Assembly (NCBI GenBank): GCA_018263335.1
Contig: JADFCY010000003.1
Span: 1 to 64,000 of the forward strand
Origin: Methanolinea sp.
Lineage (GTDB): Archaea > Halobacteriota > Methanomicrobia > Methanomicrobiales > Methanospirillaceae
Direction: 5' to 3'
DNA length: 64,000 nt
Part shown: one piece after another, positions 9,120 through 18,304 of the stretch
Position numbering within the stretch: the stretch's first letter is position 1
Layout: each line of letters begins with the position of its first letter
The notes under the pieces: model-generated
What the model was told of the DNA's origin: nothing
What the model saw: only the letters and a program-made list of their open reading frames with translations
Databases searched by the model: none
Position numbers and translations under genes: made by a program

Positions 9120-9151
9120 GATATCTTCTGGGATATCTTAATGTTTATAAT
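9120..9151. promoter_or_regulatory. Divergent promoter with paired GATATC sites between Tes-family gene and carS
   Basis: The 69-bp gap between the two genes contains GATATCTT at 9120-9127 and again at 9132-9139, exactly 12 bp apart, each with a GATATC palindrome. An AT-rich TATA-like stretch (TTTATAAT, about 9144-9151) follows. It can serve carS directly and, on the other strand, the radical SAM gene. The paired sites could be a shared operator; this is inference. Confidence 0.4.
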
Positions 9152-9166
9152 TACTCTTTATTACAG

Positions 9167-9733
9167 TTGTCTGGAGAGCATATTATTAGTCCTGATTCCA
9201 TCATAATAGCATTGGTAGCCGCGTTATGGTGCATGCTGCCGGCATATGTGCCCAACTCGGTGGCAGCAGCCCTTGGCGGTGGCCATCCAATCGACGGCGG
9301 CAGGAGTTTTTCGGATGGGAGGAGGCTCTTTGGGGACGGAAAGACGTATCGTGGATTCTTCGCAGGTGTGGCGGGAGGAATCCTCGTGGGAGTGTTACAG
9401 ATATGGCTCCAGGGGGCGTTCTCACTCTCCATGCTCCCTGCCCAGACCCTGCTCTCCATCATCCTCCTCGCGACAGGGGCCCTCCTCGGTGACCTTGCCA
9501 AGAGCTTCTTCAAGCGGAGGCTTGGAAAGGCCAGTGGAGAGCGCTGGCCTGTCGCCGACCAGTATGACCTGGTGGCGGGTGCGCTCCTGATGCTCGCCGT
9601 CTTTGATCTCCCCTGGCTCATCGACGCAGTCACACTCCCGGTGCTCTTCTGGATACTCGTCCTCACCCCTATTCTCCATAAAACCGCAAACATGATTGGC
9701 TATCTTGCCGGAGTGAAAGATGTACCATGGTGA
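9167..9733 (+). CDS. carS: CDP-archaeol synthase
   Basis: Transfers CMP from CTP to unsaturated archaetidic acid (2,3-bis-O-geranylgeranylglyceryl phosphate) to make CDP-archaeol, the branch point of archaeal phospholipid synthesis, in the membrane. The 188 residues hold about five helices and the family signature LPAYVPNSVAAALGGGHPIDGGR, then DGRRLFGDGKTYRGFFAG. The polar KSFFKRR-GKASGERWPVADQYD block follows. The start is uncertain: TTG at 9167 gives the full length, but no ribosome site precedes it and the TATA-like element at 9144-9151 would place transcription start near 9172. A non-standard downstream start is therefore possible. It overlaps pyrE by 7 bp. Confidence 0.88.
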   Translation: MSGEHIISPDSIIIALVAALWCMLPAYVPNSVAAALGGGHPIDGGRSFSDGRRLFGDGKTYRGFFAGVAGGILVGVLQIWLQGAFSLSMLPAQTLLSIILLATGALLGDLAKSFFKRRLGKASGERWPVADQYDLVAGALLMLAVFDLPWLIDAVTLPVLFWILVLTPILHKTANMIGYLAGVKDVPW

Positions 9734-10281
9734 CAAGAATCGCACACCTGCTGGAAAAGCACGGAGCCCTGGAATTTGGGGATTTTGTCCTGGCATCGGG
9801 TGCCCGGAGCAGTTATTACCTCAATATCAAGAGAGTGGTGACTCAACCAGGGGCTCTCCGGGAGATTGCAGATGTCATCACACGGGGCTACACGTTTGAC
9901 ATGGTTGCGGGAGTCGCCGTGGGAGGAGTCCCCCTCGCGGTCGCAGTCTCCCTTGCGAGCGGCAAGCCCTTTGCGATCATCCGCAGCCAGGAGAAAAGTC
10001 ACGGCAAATCGGGGAGGATCATCGGCGATGTCAGGGGCAAAAAAGTCCTCCTCGTGGAGGACGTGACCACCTCGGGAGGGTCCGCCCTGTTTGGCATCCA
10101 AGTGCTCAGGGATGAAGGAGCGACTGTTGACACCGTCGTGACTGTCGTTGACAGGGAATCGGGTGCCGCTGCGCTCCTTCGTGAGAACGGGGTGTCATTG
10201 GACGCACTTGTCAGGGCGTCGGAAATTGTCGCGGGAAAGACGAGAACAGCAACGGTGAAGACCACCGGTTCAGATACATGA
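9727..10281 (+). CDS. pyrE: Orotate phosphoribosyltransferase
   Basis: Makes OMP from orotate and PRPP. The 184-residue protein has the OPRT N-terminus ([20 protein letters not shown]), the flexible-loop lysines ([13 protein letters not shown], about 85-97) and the PRPP-binding motif [13 protein letters not shown] (108-119). It is the second gene of a tight operon, overlapping carS by 7 bp and purD by 4 bp. It is complete and of usual length. Confidence 0.93.
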   Translation: MVTRIAHLLEKHGALEFGDFVLASGARSSYYLNIKRVVTQPGALREIADVITRGYTFDMVAGVAVGGVPLAVAVSLASGKPFAIIRSQEKSHGKSGRIIGDVRGKKVLLVEDVTTSGGSALFGIQVLRDEGATVDTVVTVVDRESGAAALLRENGVSLDALVRASEIVAGKTRTATVKTTGSDT

Positions 10282-11570
10282 CTATGAAGATCCTGGTTGT
10301 GGGAGGGGGAGGAAGGGAGCATGCCATCGCCCGGGCACTCTCCCGCAACAAAGAGACAGAACTCTATGCCGTCATGGCCCGGCAAAACCCGGGGATCGCG
10401 AGGCTCTGCAGTCGCTATCTCCTGGAAAGAGAGACCAGGGTCGATTCAGTCGCTGCATTTGCCCTGAAGGAATCGATAGACTACGCGATCATCGGGCCCG
10501 AGGCACCCCTTGAGGCAGGTGTGGTAGACAGGCTCGAGGCAGATGGCATTCCCTGCATGGGCCCCTCGAGGGCAGCTGCCCGGCTCGAGACCGACAAGGC
10601 ATTCTGCAGGGAGATGATGGCGCATCATGGCATTGCAGGGTGTCCCCGCTACCGCATCTTCCGCGAGGCGGAGGATGCAGTCCGGTTCCTCGAAACCCAT
10701 GACGGGGACATGGCTGTAAAGCCTGCAGGCCTCACCGGCGGAAAGGGAGTCCGCATCATGGGTGAGCACCTGGACAGGAGCGGTGCGATCGAGTATATCA
10801 GGAGTCTTTCGTCAGATATTGTGCTCGAGGAGAGGCTTGTCGGGGAAGAGTTCACCCTCCAGGCATTCACCGATGGCGTCCACCTTGTCCCAATGCCCCT
10901 CGTGCAGGACCACAAGCGGGCATACGAAGGTGACGAAGGCCCGAACACCGGGGGGATGGGTTCATACTCCATGCCGGATCACGGCCTTCCCTTCGTGACG
11001 GAGTCGGATCGGCGCCGGGCGCTTGGCATCATGCAGTCCGCGGTTTCGGCAATGGGGGAGGCGGGCACTCCGTACCGTGGGATCCTTTACGGCCAGTTCA
11101 TGAATACCCGCGACGGGCCGATGGTAATTGAGTTCAACGCAAGGTTCGGTGACCCGGAAGCGATGAACGTCCTCTCGCTCCTCGAGACTGACCTCGTGGA
11201 TATCATCGAGCGGGCAGTCGAGGGGACCCTCTCTGGGGGCAGGGTCCGTTTCTCCGCACAGGCCACCGTCTGCAAGTACCTCGTGCCGGAAGGATACCCC
11301 GAGTCCCCTGTCACCGGCCAGCCGGTAATTCCAGGGGCATACGAACCGGCACTCCTCTATTATGCCAACGTGGAAGAGAAGGACGGAGTCCTCTTCACGC
11401 AGTCTTCACGGACCATGGCATTCGTCGGGGTGGCTGCCACCCTCGGGGAAGCAGAAGAGATCGCGGAGCGTGCCGCAGCGGGAGTGAAGGGGAGAGTGCG
11501 CCACCGCAGGGACATAGGTTCCGCATCCCTGCTGAAGAGGCGGGTGGATCACATGAGGGAACTTCGATGA
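10278..11570 (+). CDS. purD: Phosphoribosylamine-glycine ligase
   Basis: The GAR synthetase of purine synthesis: an ATP-grasp enzyme joining phosphoribosylamine and glycine. The N-terminal PurD domain begins [18 protein letters not shown]. The ATP-grasp core has [29 protein letters not shown], the [24 protein letters not shown] signature and the metal site [17 protein letters not shown]. The C-terminal small domain is present; total length is 430 residues. It overlaps pyrE and argF by 4 bp each through ATGA junctions. Confidence 0.94.
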   Translation: MTMKILVVGGGGREHAIARALSRNKETELYAVMARQNPGIARLCSRYLLERETRVDSVAAFALKESIDYAIIGPEAPLEAGVVDRLEADGIPCMGPSRAAARLETDKAFCREMMAHHGIAGCPRYRIFREAEDAVRFLETHDGDMAVKPAGLTGGKGVRIMGEHLDRSGAIEYIRSLSSDIVLEERLVGEEFTLQAFTDGVHLVPMPLVQDHKRAYEGDEGPNTGGMGSYSMPDHGLPFVTESDRRRALGIMQSAVSAMGEAGTPYRGILYGQFMNTRDGPMVIEFNARFGDPEAMNVLSLLETDLVDIIERAVEGTLSGGRVRFSAQATVCKYLVPEGYPESPVTGQPVIPGAYEPALLYYANVEEKDGVLFTQSSRTMAFVGVAATLGEAEEIAERAAAGVKGRVRHRRDIGSASLLKRRVDHMRELR

Positions 11571-12484
11571 AACGGGATATTCTCTCCATTCTGGACCTGA
11601 CAGAAGGGGAACTCCGGGATCTGCTGGATGAGGCGGATCGGCTGAAGCGAATGCGGAAGTCAGCGATACCCCATCTCCTTCTCCCGGGGAAGACCCTTGC
11701 AATGATCTTTGAGAAGTCGTCTACCCGCACCAGGATCTCTTTTGAGGTGGGAATGGCGGAACTTGGAGGTTCTGCCCTCTTTCTCAATGCCCAGGACATG
11801 CAGATCGGCAGGGGAGAGGAGATCCGCGATACCGCGAGGGTGGCATCAAGATACGTGTCAGGGGTGATGATCCGTGCCTATCGGCACGATACCATCACCG
11901 AATTCTCCCGGTATTCCTCGGTCCCCGTGATCAACGGCCTCTCCGATCTCGAACACCCGTGCCAGATACTCGCGGATATCATGACCATCAGGGAGCACTT
12001 CCCTCGCCTGGAGGAAGTCCGCCTTGGATGGGCAGGAGACGGGAACAACGTCTGCAACTCGCTGATACTCTCGACGGTCCTCACCGGTATGGAGATCACC
12101 GTGGCCACCCCCCGGGGTTTTGAGCCCCCCGCAAAGGTGATCGAGATGGCCAAAAAAAGGGGAGGAAAAGTCACCCTTGTCCGGGACCCTGAATCTGCGG
12201 TCAGGGATGCCCACGTCGTGGCGACTGACACGTGGGTCTCGATGGGCACCGAGAAGGAGCGGGAGAAAAGGCTTGAGGCATTCAGGGGATTTACCATCGA
12301 CAAGAGGCTCATGAGGATGGCCTCTCCGGACGCGATCTTCATGCACTGCCTTCCTGCCCACCGGGGCCAGGAGGTCACCGACGAGGTGATCGAGGGGCCG
12401 GAAAGCGTGGTCTTTGACGAGGCGGAGAACCGGCTCCATGCCCAGAAAGCCCTGCTCGTGTCTTTGATGAAGGATGCGGAATGA
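11567..12484 (+). CDS. argF: Ornithine carbamoyltransferase
   Basis: Makes citrulline from ornithine and carbamoyl phosphate in arginine synthesis. Carbamoyl-phosphate-binding SSTRTR is at 51-56, HPCQ at about 128-132, and the ornithine-side [11 protein letters not shown] at about 260. The MGTE loop (VSMGTEKE) distinguishes it from aspartate carbamoyltransferase. At 305 residues it is complete. It is the last gene of the carS-pyrE-purD-argF operon; after it a gene-poor region begins. Confidence 0.94.
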   Translation: MKRDILSILDLTEGELRDLLDEADRLKRMRKSAIPHLLLPGKTLAMIFEKSSTRTRISFEVGMAELGGSALFLNAQDMQIGRGEEIRDTARVASRYVSGVMIRAYRHDTITEFSRYSSVPVINGLSDLEHPCQILADIMTIREHFPRLEEVRLGWAGDGNNVCNSLILSTVLTGMEITVATPRGFEPPAKVIEMAKKRGGKVTLVRDPESAVRDAHVVATDTWVSMGTEKEREKRLEAFRGFTIDKRLMRMASPDAIFMHCLPAHRGQEVTDEVIEGPESVVFDEAENRLHAQKALLVSLMKDAE

Positions 12485-12592
12485 AAAGGGGCATTAAGAG
12501 AATTGGTACCCTTTACTAGTATGAAAATGACTCCGTAGTCTTTTATTTTTGGTCCTTGTGTCTCGAACGATGGATCATATGGTTCTCTAGCC

Positions 12593-13039
12593 TTACTCCA
12601 TTGCCGTGGTGGTACCTCCCTTCTCTACAAGGCGTATTGCCCTGTGGTTGCGGGGAATGGGCAAGGGGTATTTTCTCATGAGGAGCAATCCGGACCACAT
12701 TCGCTCGTTAGCCGTTTGATGAACCCCATCCATACCTATCAAGAAGAGATCACCTACTCCCGGTGACCAGGTGAACTCGCGCAGCACCCCTGTCATCACG
12801 TACCTGTCATCGTTCCTGGACGAAGGCAGGCCAGGTTCTGCGAGAGTGCCCCGATGACGCGATCCCCGCTTCCGCCAGGACCGGGCAGGGGCAATCACAC
12901 TCCTCTCGGCAAGGGTGTATCTATCCCCTGGAAGAGAACGCACCCTTTTCGCGTCCTCCCTGAATTTCAATCCCGAGTCATCAATGGCGGCACAGGATAC
13001 CCCTGGCAGAACCGGGATCAGTGCCCTTGATTCAATCAC
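12593..13039 (-). CDS. Uncertain ORF, no recognised family
   Basis: A GTG-started frame of 148 residues. The open frame continues about 100 bp further upstream without a stop (…GGKQVVVPETVHFVSGERSS…), with no start codon there, so if real it may be a 5'-truncated gene. The product is basic in its middle, with a short hydrophobic patch (VGDLFLIGMDG). There is no ribosome site, domain or partner. It could be a decayed gene or a chance frame. Confidence 0.25.
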   Translation of the reverse strand: MIESRALIPVLPGVSCAAIDDSGLKFREDAKRVRSLPGDRYTLAERSVIAPARSWRKRGSRHRGTLAEPGLPSSRNDDRYVMTGVLREFTWSPGVGDLFLIGMDGVHQTANERMWSGLLLMRKYPLPIPRNHRAIRLVEKGGTTTAME

Positions 13040-13294
13040 TGAGGATCTTTCCCCGCTTACGAAATGGACGGTCTCGGGAACAACGACCTGCTTTCCACCC
13101 TGATGTTGGATTACCTTGCTCTGATTATGTGATTGAAAGTGGATTTACGATTGCACGAAGAACGGGCAACTAGTGATGCCCGCAACTGAAATAATAGAGT
13201 GGAATGAATTGGGGATGGGACGGAACCAGCCTGCCTATCGTGCCTCCCCATGCACAAGTATTATCGATATCAACCAGAACCATAAGGAAGGGTT

Positions 13295-13399
13295 ATGGAA
13301 GATTTAATAATTGCTTTGAATGATCCGGAAAAGGAAATATATGTGTGTATGGCATCCCTGCCTTGTGGAACTACACGCGTCCTGCTTCCACCAATTTAG
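13295..13399 (+). CDS. Possible 34-aa fragment resembling a HEAT-repeat start
   Basis: ATG 13295 is preceded by AAGGAAGGG. The product begins MEDLIIALNDPEKE and ends at TAG 13397. The first 14 residues look like a HEAT repeat (LI-ALNDP-KEV), as in the HEAT proteins 4 kb downstream, but the rest does not. It may be a truncated remnant or coincidence. Confidence 0.2.
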   Translation: MEDLIIALNDPEKEIYVCMASLPCGTTRVLLPPI

Positions 13400-13620
13400 C
13401 GGGATAACTTCTCTGTCATCAGGTTTTTTGAGTGACATCCCCTAATAAACTTTATTAACATGCGCTATAAGTATGATGTAACGCCGGAAAAGCAGTGTTC
13501 AACATTCTCAAACTGGGGGGGTTGGTCATACAGCCAGTGAAGGAGTGTAATCTCAAATAGATTGTATGCGGCGTTCTAAATTCAGCCATCCATTCCATTC
13601 CTCATGGAGAGGTGTAAAAG

Positions 13621-14418
13621 ATGCCGAATTACACATGTCAAGTCTATCCTGGAGCAAGCCTTCTGGCGGGCAGCATCAAAGAACTGTTCGATGACCCTGT
13701 TCAGGGGCAACCATCGAATTGTTGTTTCATTGCTGCGCTGTCAGCTGTCGCATGGACGATGGGTAAAAATAAGATTAGAATAAGGGATAATCAGAAAGCC
13801 TCGAAGGAAGATCCTGCGGCCTATACTGTATGGATCAACAACCAGGAAGTAAATGTTTCAGGCAAGCTATCCCTTGATTTTAATTATCCTCCTTTCTATT
13901 ACAAGTGTGCCCGTTCCAGGACCTTATCAGAGATCTGGCCCGGGTTATATGAAAAAGCATATGCAATTGCATACCATCAGGCATCAGCTGATTCATGTGA
14001 TTTCACTGGAATACAATGGGACGGAAATCCTAACAATGCGCTCCAGAACCTTTCGGGGTGCCCTTACAGGCAAAAAAGTGCAAATCTTTCGACAGAGATA
14101 ATAAGTCGATGTGTTGATGGAAAAATAAAATACCCCGCGGTTGCCTGGAATCAAAATCACTGTTATACCGTCCTCGGGCAGAGATCAAGCGATGGGAAGA
14201 TTATCCTTCGTGACCCCTCTCTCCAGAACATTCCTCCAAATACCGAGCAAATTGGGAGTTGGACTATTACAAACCATTTCCTCTGGGATTGTACTATTAA
14301 CAGCAGGGTGGCAACGATGTTAACTCTGTCGGTTAATCTGGGGAACGGTCTCTTTGCCATGAGGACAGGCGATGTGGATACATACTTTACAAATGTAACC
14401 TATGCTGGACCACAATAA
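13621..14418 (+). CDS. Calpain-like (C2/papain-fold) cysteine protease
   Basis: A 265-residue protein whose N-terminal part matches the calpain active site. QGQPSNCCFIAAL aligns with the calpain QGxxGDCWxLAA motif, giving oxyanion Gln28 and nucleophile Cys34. Then comes IWPGLYEKAYA (about residue 105), like the calpain W-LLEKAYAK helix, and NHCYTVLG with catalytic His180. RDPS with Asp198 stands where calpains usually have Asn-Pro. No signal peptide is evident, nor the calcium-binding domains of animal calpains. The ribosome site GGAGAGGTG lies 6 nt before the ATG. The gene is 30 bp upstream of the surface-protein gene, so cotranscription is likely. Whether it is an active peptidase is not shown. 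Confidence 0.7.
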   Translation: MPNYTCQVYPGASLLAGSIKELFDDPVQGQPSNCCFIAALSAVAWTMGKNKIRIRDNQKASKEDPAAYTVWINNQEVNVSGKLSLDFNYPPFYYKCARSRTLSEIWPGLYEKAYAIAYHQASADSCDFTGIQWDGNPNNALQNLSGCPYRQKSANLSTEIISRCVDGKIKYPAVAWNQNHCYTVLGQRSSDGKIILRDPSLQNIPPNTEQIGSWTITNHFLWDCTINSRVATMLTLSVNLGNGLFAMRTGDVDTYFTNVTYAGPQ

Positions 14419-14448
14419 AATGCACGTATCCCCACTGGAGTACAGGGA

Positions 14449-14976
14449 ATGAAAATAGTATCTAAAGGGGTCGGGGAGGCCAAGCCAAATACAGGTCTCT
14501 TTCTTCTTTTCATCATTCTCTTATCATCAACTTTTTCTCTTGTGGCTTTCGTATCCGGAAGTCCTCCTCTTGATAACAGCACAACCACACTCCTTACGAT
14601 TCTATCCGATGAGACCCATCAACAATACCCTGGGATTTACGAGGATTCGGTAATTTGGGTTGATTCTCCCGGAAAGGGGAAAATCCACCTCTATACTATA
14701 TCCACTGGAGAAGAGACATCCCTTGACTCCACGCATATCCCAGCAGATGGAGAAATTCCCGACATCTTCGGCCACTTGATTTCCTGGACCACTCCAATAG
14801 ATTCCGGATATGGAATCCTCCTGAATGATATGTTCGCCGGTGAAGAAATGTGGATTGCAAACAGGAACGGGACCATGGCATGGAATCAGGATCTGGCACA
14901 AGGGGTTATCGTGTGGTCCGATAACAGGATTGGCAGTTTTGATATCTATTTATATTACATTTCCAATCAAACATAG
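14449..14976 (+). pseudogene. 5' part of beta-propeller/PKD/PEGA surface protein, ending at in-frame TAG
   Basis: The frame opens with a signal-like segment (TGLFLLFIILLSSTFSLVAFVSG) and enters TolB-type propeller repeats of about 50 residues (IHLYTISTGEE...GHLISW, then IYLYYISNQT). It stops at TAG 14974-14976 in the middle of a repeat. The same frame continues at once with ILLSSDTADTDES...NYVVWQ, so the two parts are one coding sequence with a nonsense codon. The alignment of repeats keeps its length across the stop, which argues for a point substitution rather than an indel. Truncated alone, this would be a 175-residue secreted fragment. Confidence 0.75.
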
Positions 14977-17286
14977 ATTCTCCTCTCATCTGACACCGCT
15001 GATACTGATGAATCAAATCCGAAAATATCAGGCAATTATGTTGTGTGGCAGAGCATCAACCCTGAAACATATATGAATGATATTTACCTGTTCTCCCTCC
15101 TCTCCAGCACTCCCACTCTCATAACCCCTGCAACAGAAGACCTGGATGGAATAAATCCAGCTATCGATGGTGATTACATTGTATTCCAGGGTATGAATGC
15201 TGAAACCTGGTTCTATGATATTTTTCTCTACAATATTTCATCCGGAGAAACCCTTTTACTGACACCAGGCACTGACGAATGTGATGAAGAGGAACCGGCC
15301 ATCAACAATGGAAAGGTAGTCTGGGTTGGTCAGGACCCTGATGATTTTTCCTATGGTCTCTATCTCTATGACATCAACACCGGAATCACGAGAATACTTA
15401 AAAGAGAAAATGGTGAGATGAAACCGAGTCTCCCGGCAATTTTTCAGGACAGGATTGTCTGGCAGCAGATGGATCCTGATACTGGGTATTTTGATATTTT
15501 TATGATGACTCTTGGTGTTGAAGAGCAACAGATCACCGCAGACTTCACCACTGACATCTTCAGGGGAGGGGTTCCCCTGCAGGTCAATTTCACTGACCTC
15601 TCGATCGGGGAACCGTCAGGATGGCATTGGGATTTCGGGGATGGGAACACTTCGGCAGAGCAGAATCCTTCGCACATCTATACGGCACCAGGTGTGTATG
15701 ACGTTTCGCTGATTGTTAATACTCCATACCAGAGGTCAGGCGTCCGCACCCCCGCATGTATCTACGCAGGAAGTCCTCCGACGCCGGCTTTTTCGTTCGA
15801 CAGGGGAGAGGGGCTCGCTCCTCTGACTGTGAACTTCACCGACCTGTCAACCGGGATGCCGGAAACCTATCTCTGGGATTTCGGGGACGGTTCCACGTCA
15901 TCCGAGAAGGACCCTTCACATACCTACCTTGCCCCGGGCAGCTACAGGGTTTCCCTGACCACCGGCAACGAATTTGGGAAATCTACCAGTTCGGTCGATG
16001 GCTGCATCGTGGTCCCATTCGGTGTGAGGAATGAAATACTGCTGGACATCCCTGGCATCACGGTTCAGGATTCCGTTTCTCCAGGTCGACTGACGCTGAA
16101 TTCGAGTCTTGTCGAGATTAATATCATCAATAGCACGTCAATTGAAGCGATCCCCGATCCGGGAACCGGGATAGAGAAGATACAGTTTTTTTCTGATGAA
16201 GGTTTTTCCTGGATAGACCAGTTCTCGCTCGAAGGGAATCTTACCGGTATAGATATTTCAAGTATTCCGCTCTTCTATGGCGGGAGCAATGACAACTCAA
16301 CCCTTTCGTATTGGGTGCACCTGCATGACTATCCCTCTGAGGGGACATTCCACGCGGAGGTATGGAAGAATGCGACTCCATTGGACTACCAGAAGTTCAA
16401 GGCAATCTCGATACTCGAAGATTATTCAGGGATTTGCGGGGTCGCATTCACTGCAAGGTTCCTGCAATCCAATATCAGCGGTTTTCCAGAGGGGACACTT
16501 GTATTCGGGATAGATTCGGGATGGATTGAGAAGTACGGATGGAGAAGGCCGGTATCCGTGGGATCAGACCCTGAAGGTGCACAAGTGTACTTTGAAGGCC
16601 AGTACATCGGTTTAACTCCGCTGGACCTCCCGGACGATCTTCCCGCGGGGAACCATACGCTGACGATCTACAAATCTGGTTACGGTGAAGAACTGCGTAA
16701 CGTGACACTTGGGGAGAAGAGGGAGAGTATCCGGGTCATTCGAATGGCAGAGAATGGTTCGTATGAGATACTTCCTGTAGCGTTCCTCTCCCATGATGAA
16801 ACCCGCGACCTGGACTTCTTCACTACCAAATCCCCACATGGATTCTCCACGTTCGGTGTGGTGTCCACCAGCCATGCGGGAAGCCCGATCCAGATCTTCT
16901 ACCTCATCCTCAACAAGATAGTCTCAGGCGGTGGAATCACCGCCTCGGTTGGTGGAGGTGGCAGTTACGGTGGTTCAGGATCAGTCGGCTCCGTTGCCCC
17001 CGCCCCGACTACAATCCCGACAGAGAAGGCTCCACCTGAGGAGATCCCTCCGATCATCGAACCACCACCCCCAGGGCCCCCGCCCGAAGTTCCTTCCCCC
17101 GCTGCTCCTGTTCCTTCTGCCTCCCCGCCAATCCCGGGTGAAAATAAAATGCCCAATAACCCTGCAATGGTCTTCCCATCAGTGATAGGATATGCCCTTG
17201 TCAGGAACGTGGCTATCGTCTTTGGGGTGATCCTGGTCGCAGCAATACTCGTCCTGCGGTGGAGAAAAGGAGGAGACGAATCGTGA
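14977..17286 (+). CDS. 3' part of the same surface protein: propeller, two PKD domains, PEGA domain, C-terminal anchor
   Basis: In frame with the upstream fragment and about 770 codons long; if restarted independently, GTG 15043 (VWQSINPE) is the likeliest start. Domains in order are four more propeller repeats (DIYLFSL, DIFLYNI, GLYLYDI, DIFMMTL) and two PKD domains with the signature WHWDFGDGNTS and YLWDFGDGSTSSEKDPSHTY. A beta-rich middle region is followed by a PEGA domain (VGSDPEGAQVYFEGQYIGLTPL...GNHTLTIYKSGY). A glycine-rich patch, a proline-rich stalk and one helix (NVAIVFGVILVAAILVL) with a basic tail RWRKGGDES end the protein. It is a large cell-surface adhesin-like protein. The coding sequence after the stop shows no further lesions, which is unusual for an old pseudogene. 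Confidence 0.75.
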   Translation: MLLSSDTADTDESNPKISGNYVVWQSINPETYMNDIYLFSLLSSTPTLITPATEDLDGINPAIDGDYIVFQGMNAETWFYDIFLYNISSGETLLLTPGTDECDEEEPAINNGKVVWVGQDPDDFSYGLYLYDINTGITRILKRENGEMKPSLPAIFQDRIVWQQMDPDTGYFDIFMMTLGVEEQQITADFTTDIFRGGVPLQVNFTDLSIGEPSGWHWDFGDGNTSAEQNPSHIYTAPGVYDVSLIVNTPYQRSGVRTPACIYAGSPPTPAFSFDRGEGLAPLTVNFTDLSTGMPETYLWDFGDGSTSSEKDPSHTYLAPGSYRVSLTTGNEFGKSTSSVDGCIVVPFGVRNEILLDIPGITVQDSVSPGRLTLNSSLVEINIINSTSIEAIPDPGTGIEKIQFFSDEGFSWIDQFSLEGNLTGIDISSIPLFYGGSNDNSTLSYWVHLHDYPSEGTFHAEVWKNATPLDYQKFKAISILEDYSGICGVAFTARFLQSNISGFPEGTLVFGIDSGWIEKYGWRRPVSVGSDPEGAQVYFEGQYIGLTPLDLPDDLPAGNHTLTIYKSGYGEELRNVTLGEKRESIRVIRMAENGSYEILPVAFLSHDETRDLDFFTTKSPHGFSTFGVVSTSHAGSPIQIFYLILNKIVSGGGITASVGGGGSYGGSGSVGSVAPAPTTIPTEKAPPEEIPPIIEPPPPGPPPEVPSPAAPVPSASPPIPGENKMPNNPAMVFPSVIGYALVRNVAIVFGVILVAAILVLRWRKGGDES

Positions 17287-17314
17287 TCCTGAAATGGGGA
17301 TGGGATGAGCCCAG

Positions 17315-18280
17315 ATGAGCCTGGCGGAGTTGATTCGCCAGACAGTTCCTCCTGATGTTCATGTCCTTGAGTCTCGGGGAGACATCAGGGCACTTCTGGC
17401 ACTCCTCCAGAGCAGGGAGTATACGGTGAGGAATGCGGCCGCCGATGCCCTTGGCAGGCTCGGCGATCCTGCGCTCAAGGTGCTCCATGCCCGTGCTGCC
17501 AGGGGCAAGATCAGCGAACGGATCGGTATCCTTGAGGCGCTGGCAAGGATTCGGAACCCGGCCAGTATTCCGTTTCTTTCGAGGATCCTCACCAGGGATC
17601 AGGCAAGCGAGATGCGATGGATAGCGGCAATCGCGCTCGGCGAGATTGGGAGTGACGAGGCCATCCCGGCACTCAGGGCGGCCCTGAAGGACAGGGACAA
17701 GTATGTACGCTTTGGGGCAGCACAGGCACTTTCACAGCTGGGTTGGAGACCACACGATACCGAAGAGGAGGTGAGGCTCCTCGTGGCACGTCAGGAATGG
17801 AGCGCAATACCTGGTGTCGGCGCCGTACCGTCTCTTGTGCTAATAGAGTATCTCGACGACCCCGACCCTCGTATCAGGAAGGCAGTAGTCTCTGTGCTGG
17901 GGATGTGTGGAGATCCGGTTACGGAAAAATATTGTGAAAGGGCGATGCGTGACACGGACCCTTCCGTCCGCTGGGCCGCAAGCCTTGCATTCCCACAATG
18001 CCATGTCGCCCAGATGTACCTTCCTGGCGCGATGTCACGAAGGCCAAGGACCGGAAAGAACCTGTATGTGGCAGTCTTTCTCAATATCTTCTTCCTGGGA
18101 CTTGGCTACAATTACCTTGGCAAATGGTGGGGTTTCCTCCTTTACCAAATAAATCTCAACACCGTTATGCTTCTCTCTCTCATGTATAAGACGTTCCTCC
18201 CCTATCCTCTCTCCCTCGCATTCACCACGATTGCCGCAGTCCATACCTGGCATATCATGAAGGGGATGCCGGATATATGA
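17315..18280 (+). CDS. HEAT-repeat protein with C-terminal TM2-like membrane domain (copy 1)
   Basis: A 321-residue protein. Residues 1-235 are helical HEAT/PBS-lyase repeats (VRNAAADALGRLGD, MRWIAAIALGEIGS, VRFGAAQALSQLG, IRKAVVSVLGMCGD). A basic linker (SRRPRTGKN) leads to a hydrophobic end with the LNIFFLGLGYNYLGKWWG motif and a second helix. The tail ends KGMPDI. The HEAT part would face the cytoplasm and bind a partner. It follows the surface-protein gene by 28 bp and precedes its paralogue by 24 bp. The function is unknown. Confidence 0.8.
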   Translation: MSLAELIRQTVPPDVHVLESRGDIRALLALLQSREYTVRNAAADALGRLGDPALKVLHARAARGKISERIGILEALARIRNPASIPFLSRILTRDQASEMRWIAAIALGEIGSDEAIPALRAALKDRDKYVRFGAAQALSQLGWRPHDTEEEVRLLVARQEWSAIPGVGAVPSLVLIEYLDDPDPRIRKAVVSVLGMCGDPVTEKYCERAMRDTDPSVRWAASLAFPQCHVAQMYLPGAMSRRPRTGKNLYVAVFLNIFFLGLGYNYLGKWWGFLLYQINLNTVMLLSLMYKTFLPYPLSLAFTTIAAVHTWHIMKGMPDI

Positions 18281-18304
18281 GAGTGCTGGCATCCATCAGG
18301 AAGG

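Larger units (their letters stand above)
12485..13620. other. Gene-poor 1.1-kb region
   Basis: There is no confident gene between argF and the calpain-like protease. The stretch has AT-rich segments and only weak frames, which are listed separately. The last 200 bp hold TATA-like sequence (AATAAACTTTATTAAC, about 13444-13459) and the ribosome site of the next gene. A 26-codon frame at 13460-13540 (MRYKYDVTPEKQCSTFSNWG...) ends before that gene and may be chance. The region marks the left edge of an accessory island. Confidence 0.5.

Noticed and set aside
14974-14976. Pyrrolysine at the TAG of the surface-protein gene
   Set aside because: There is no pyl gene in the window and surface adhesins are not known pyrrolysine proteins. 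A nonsense change is simpler. It stays open only as a test in the finding.
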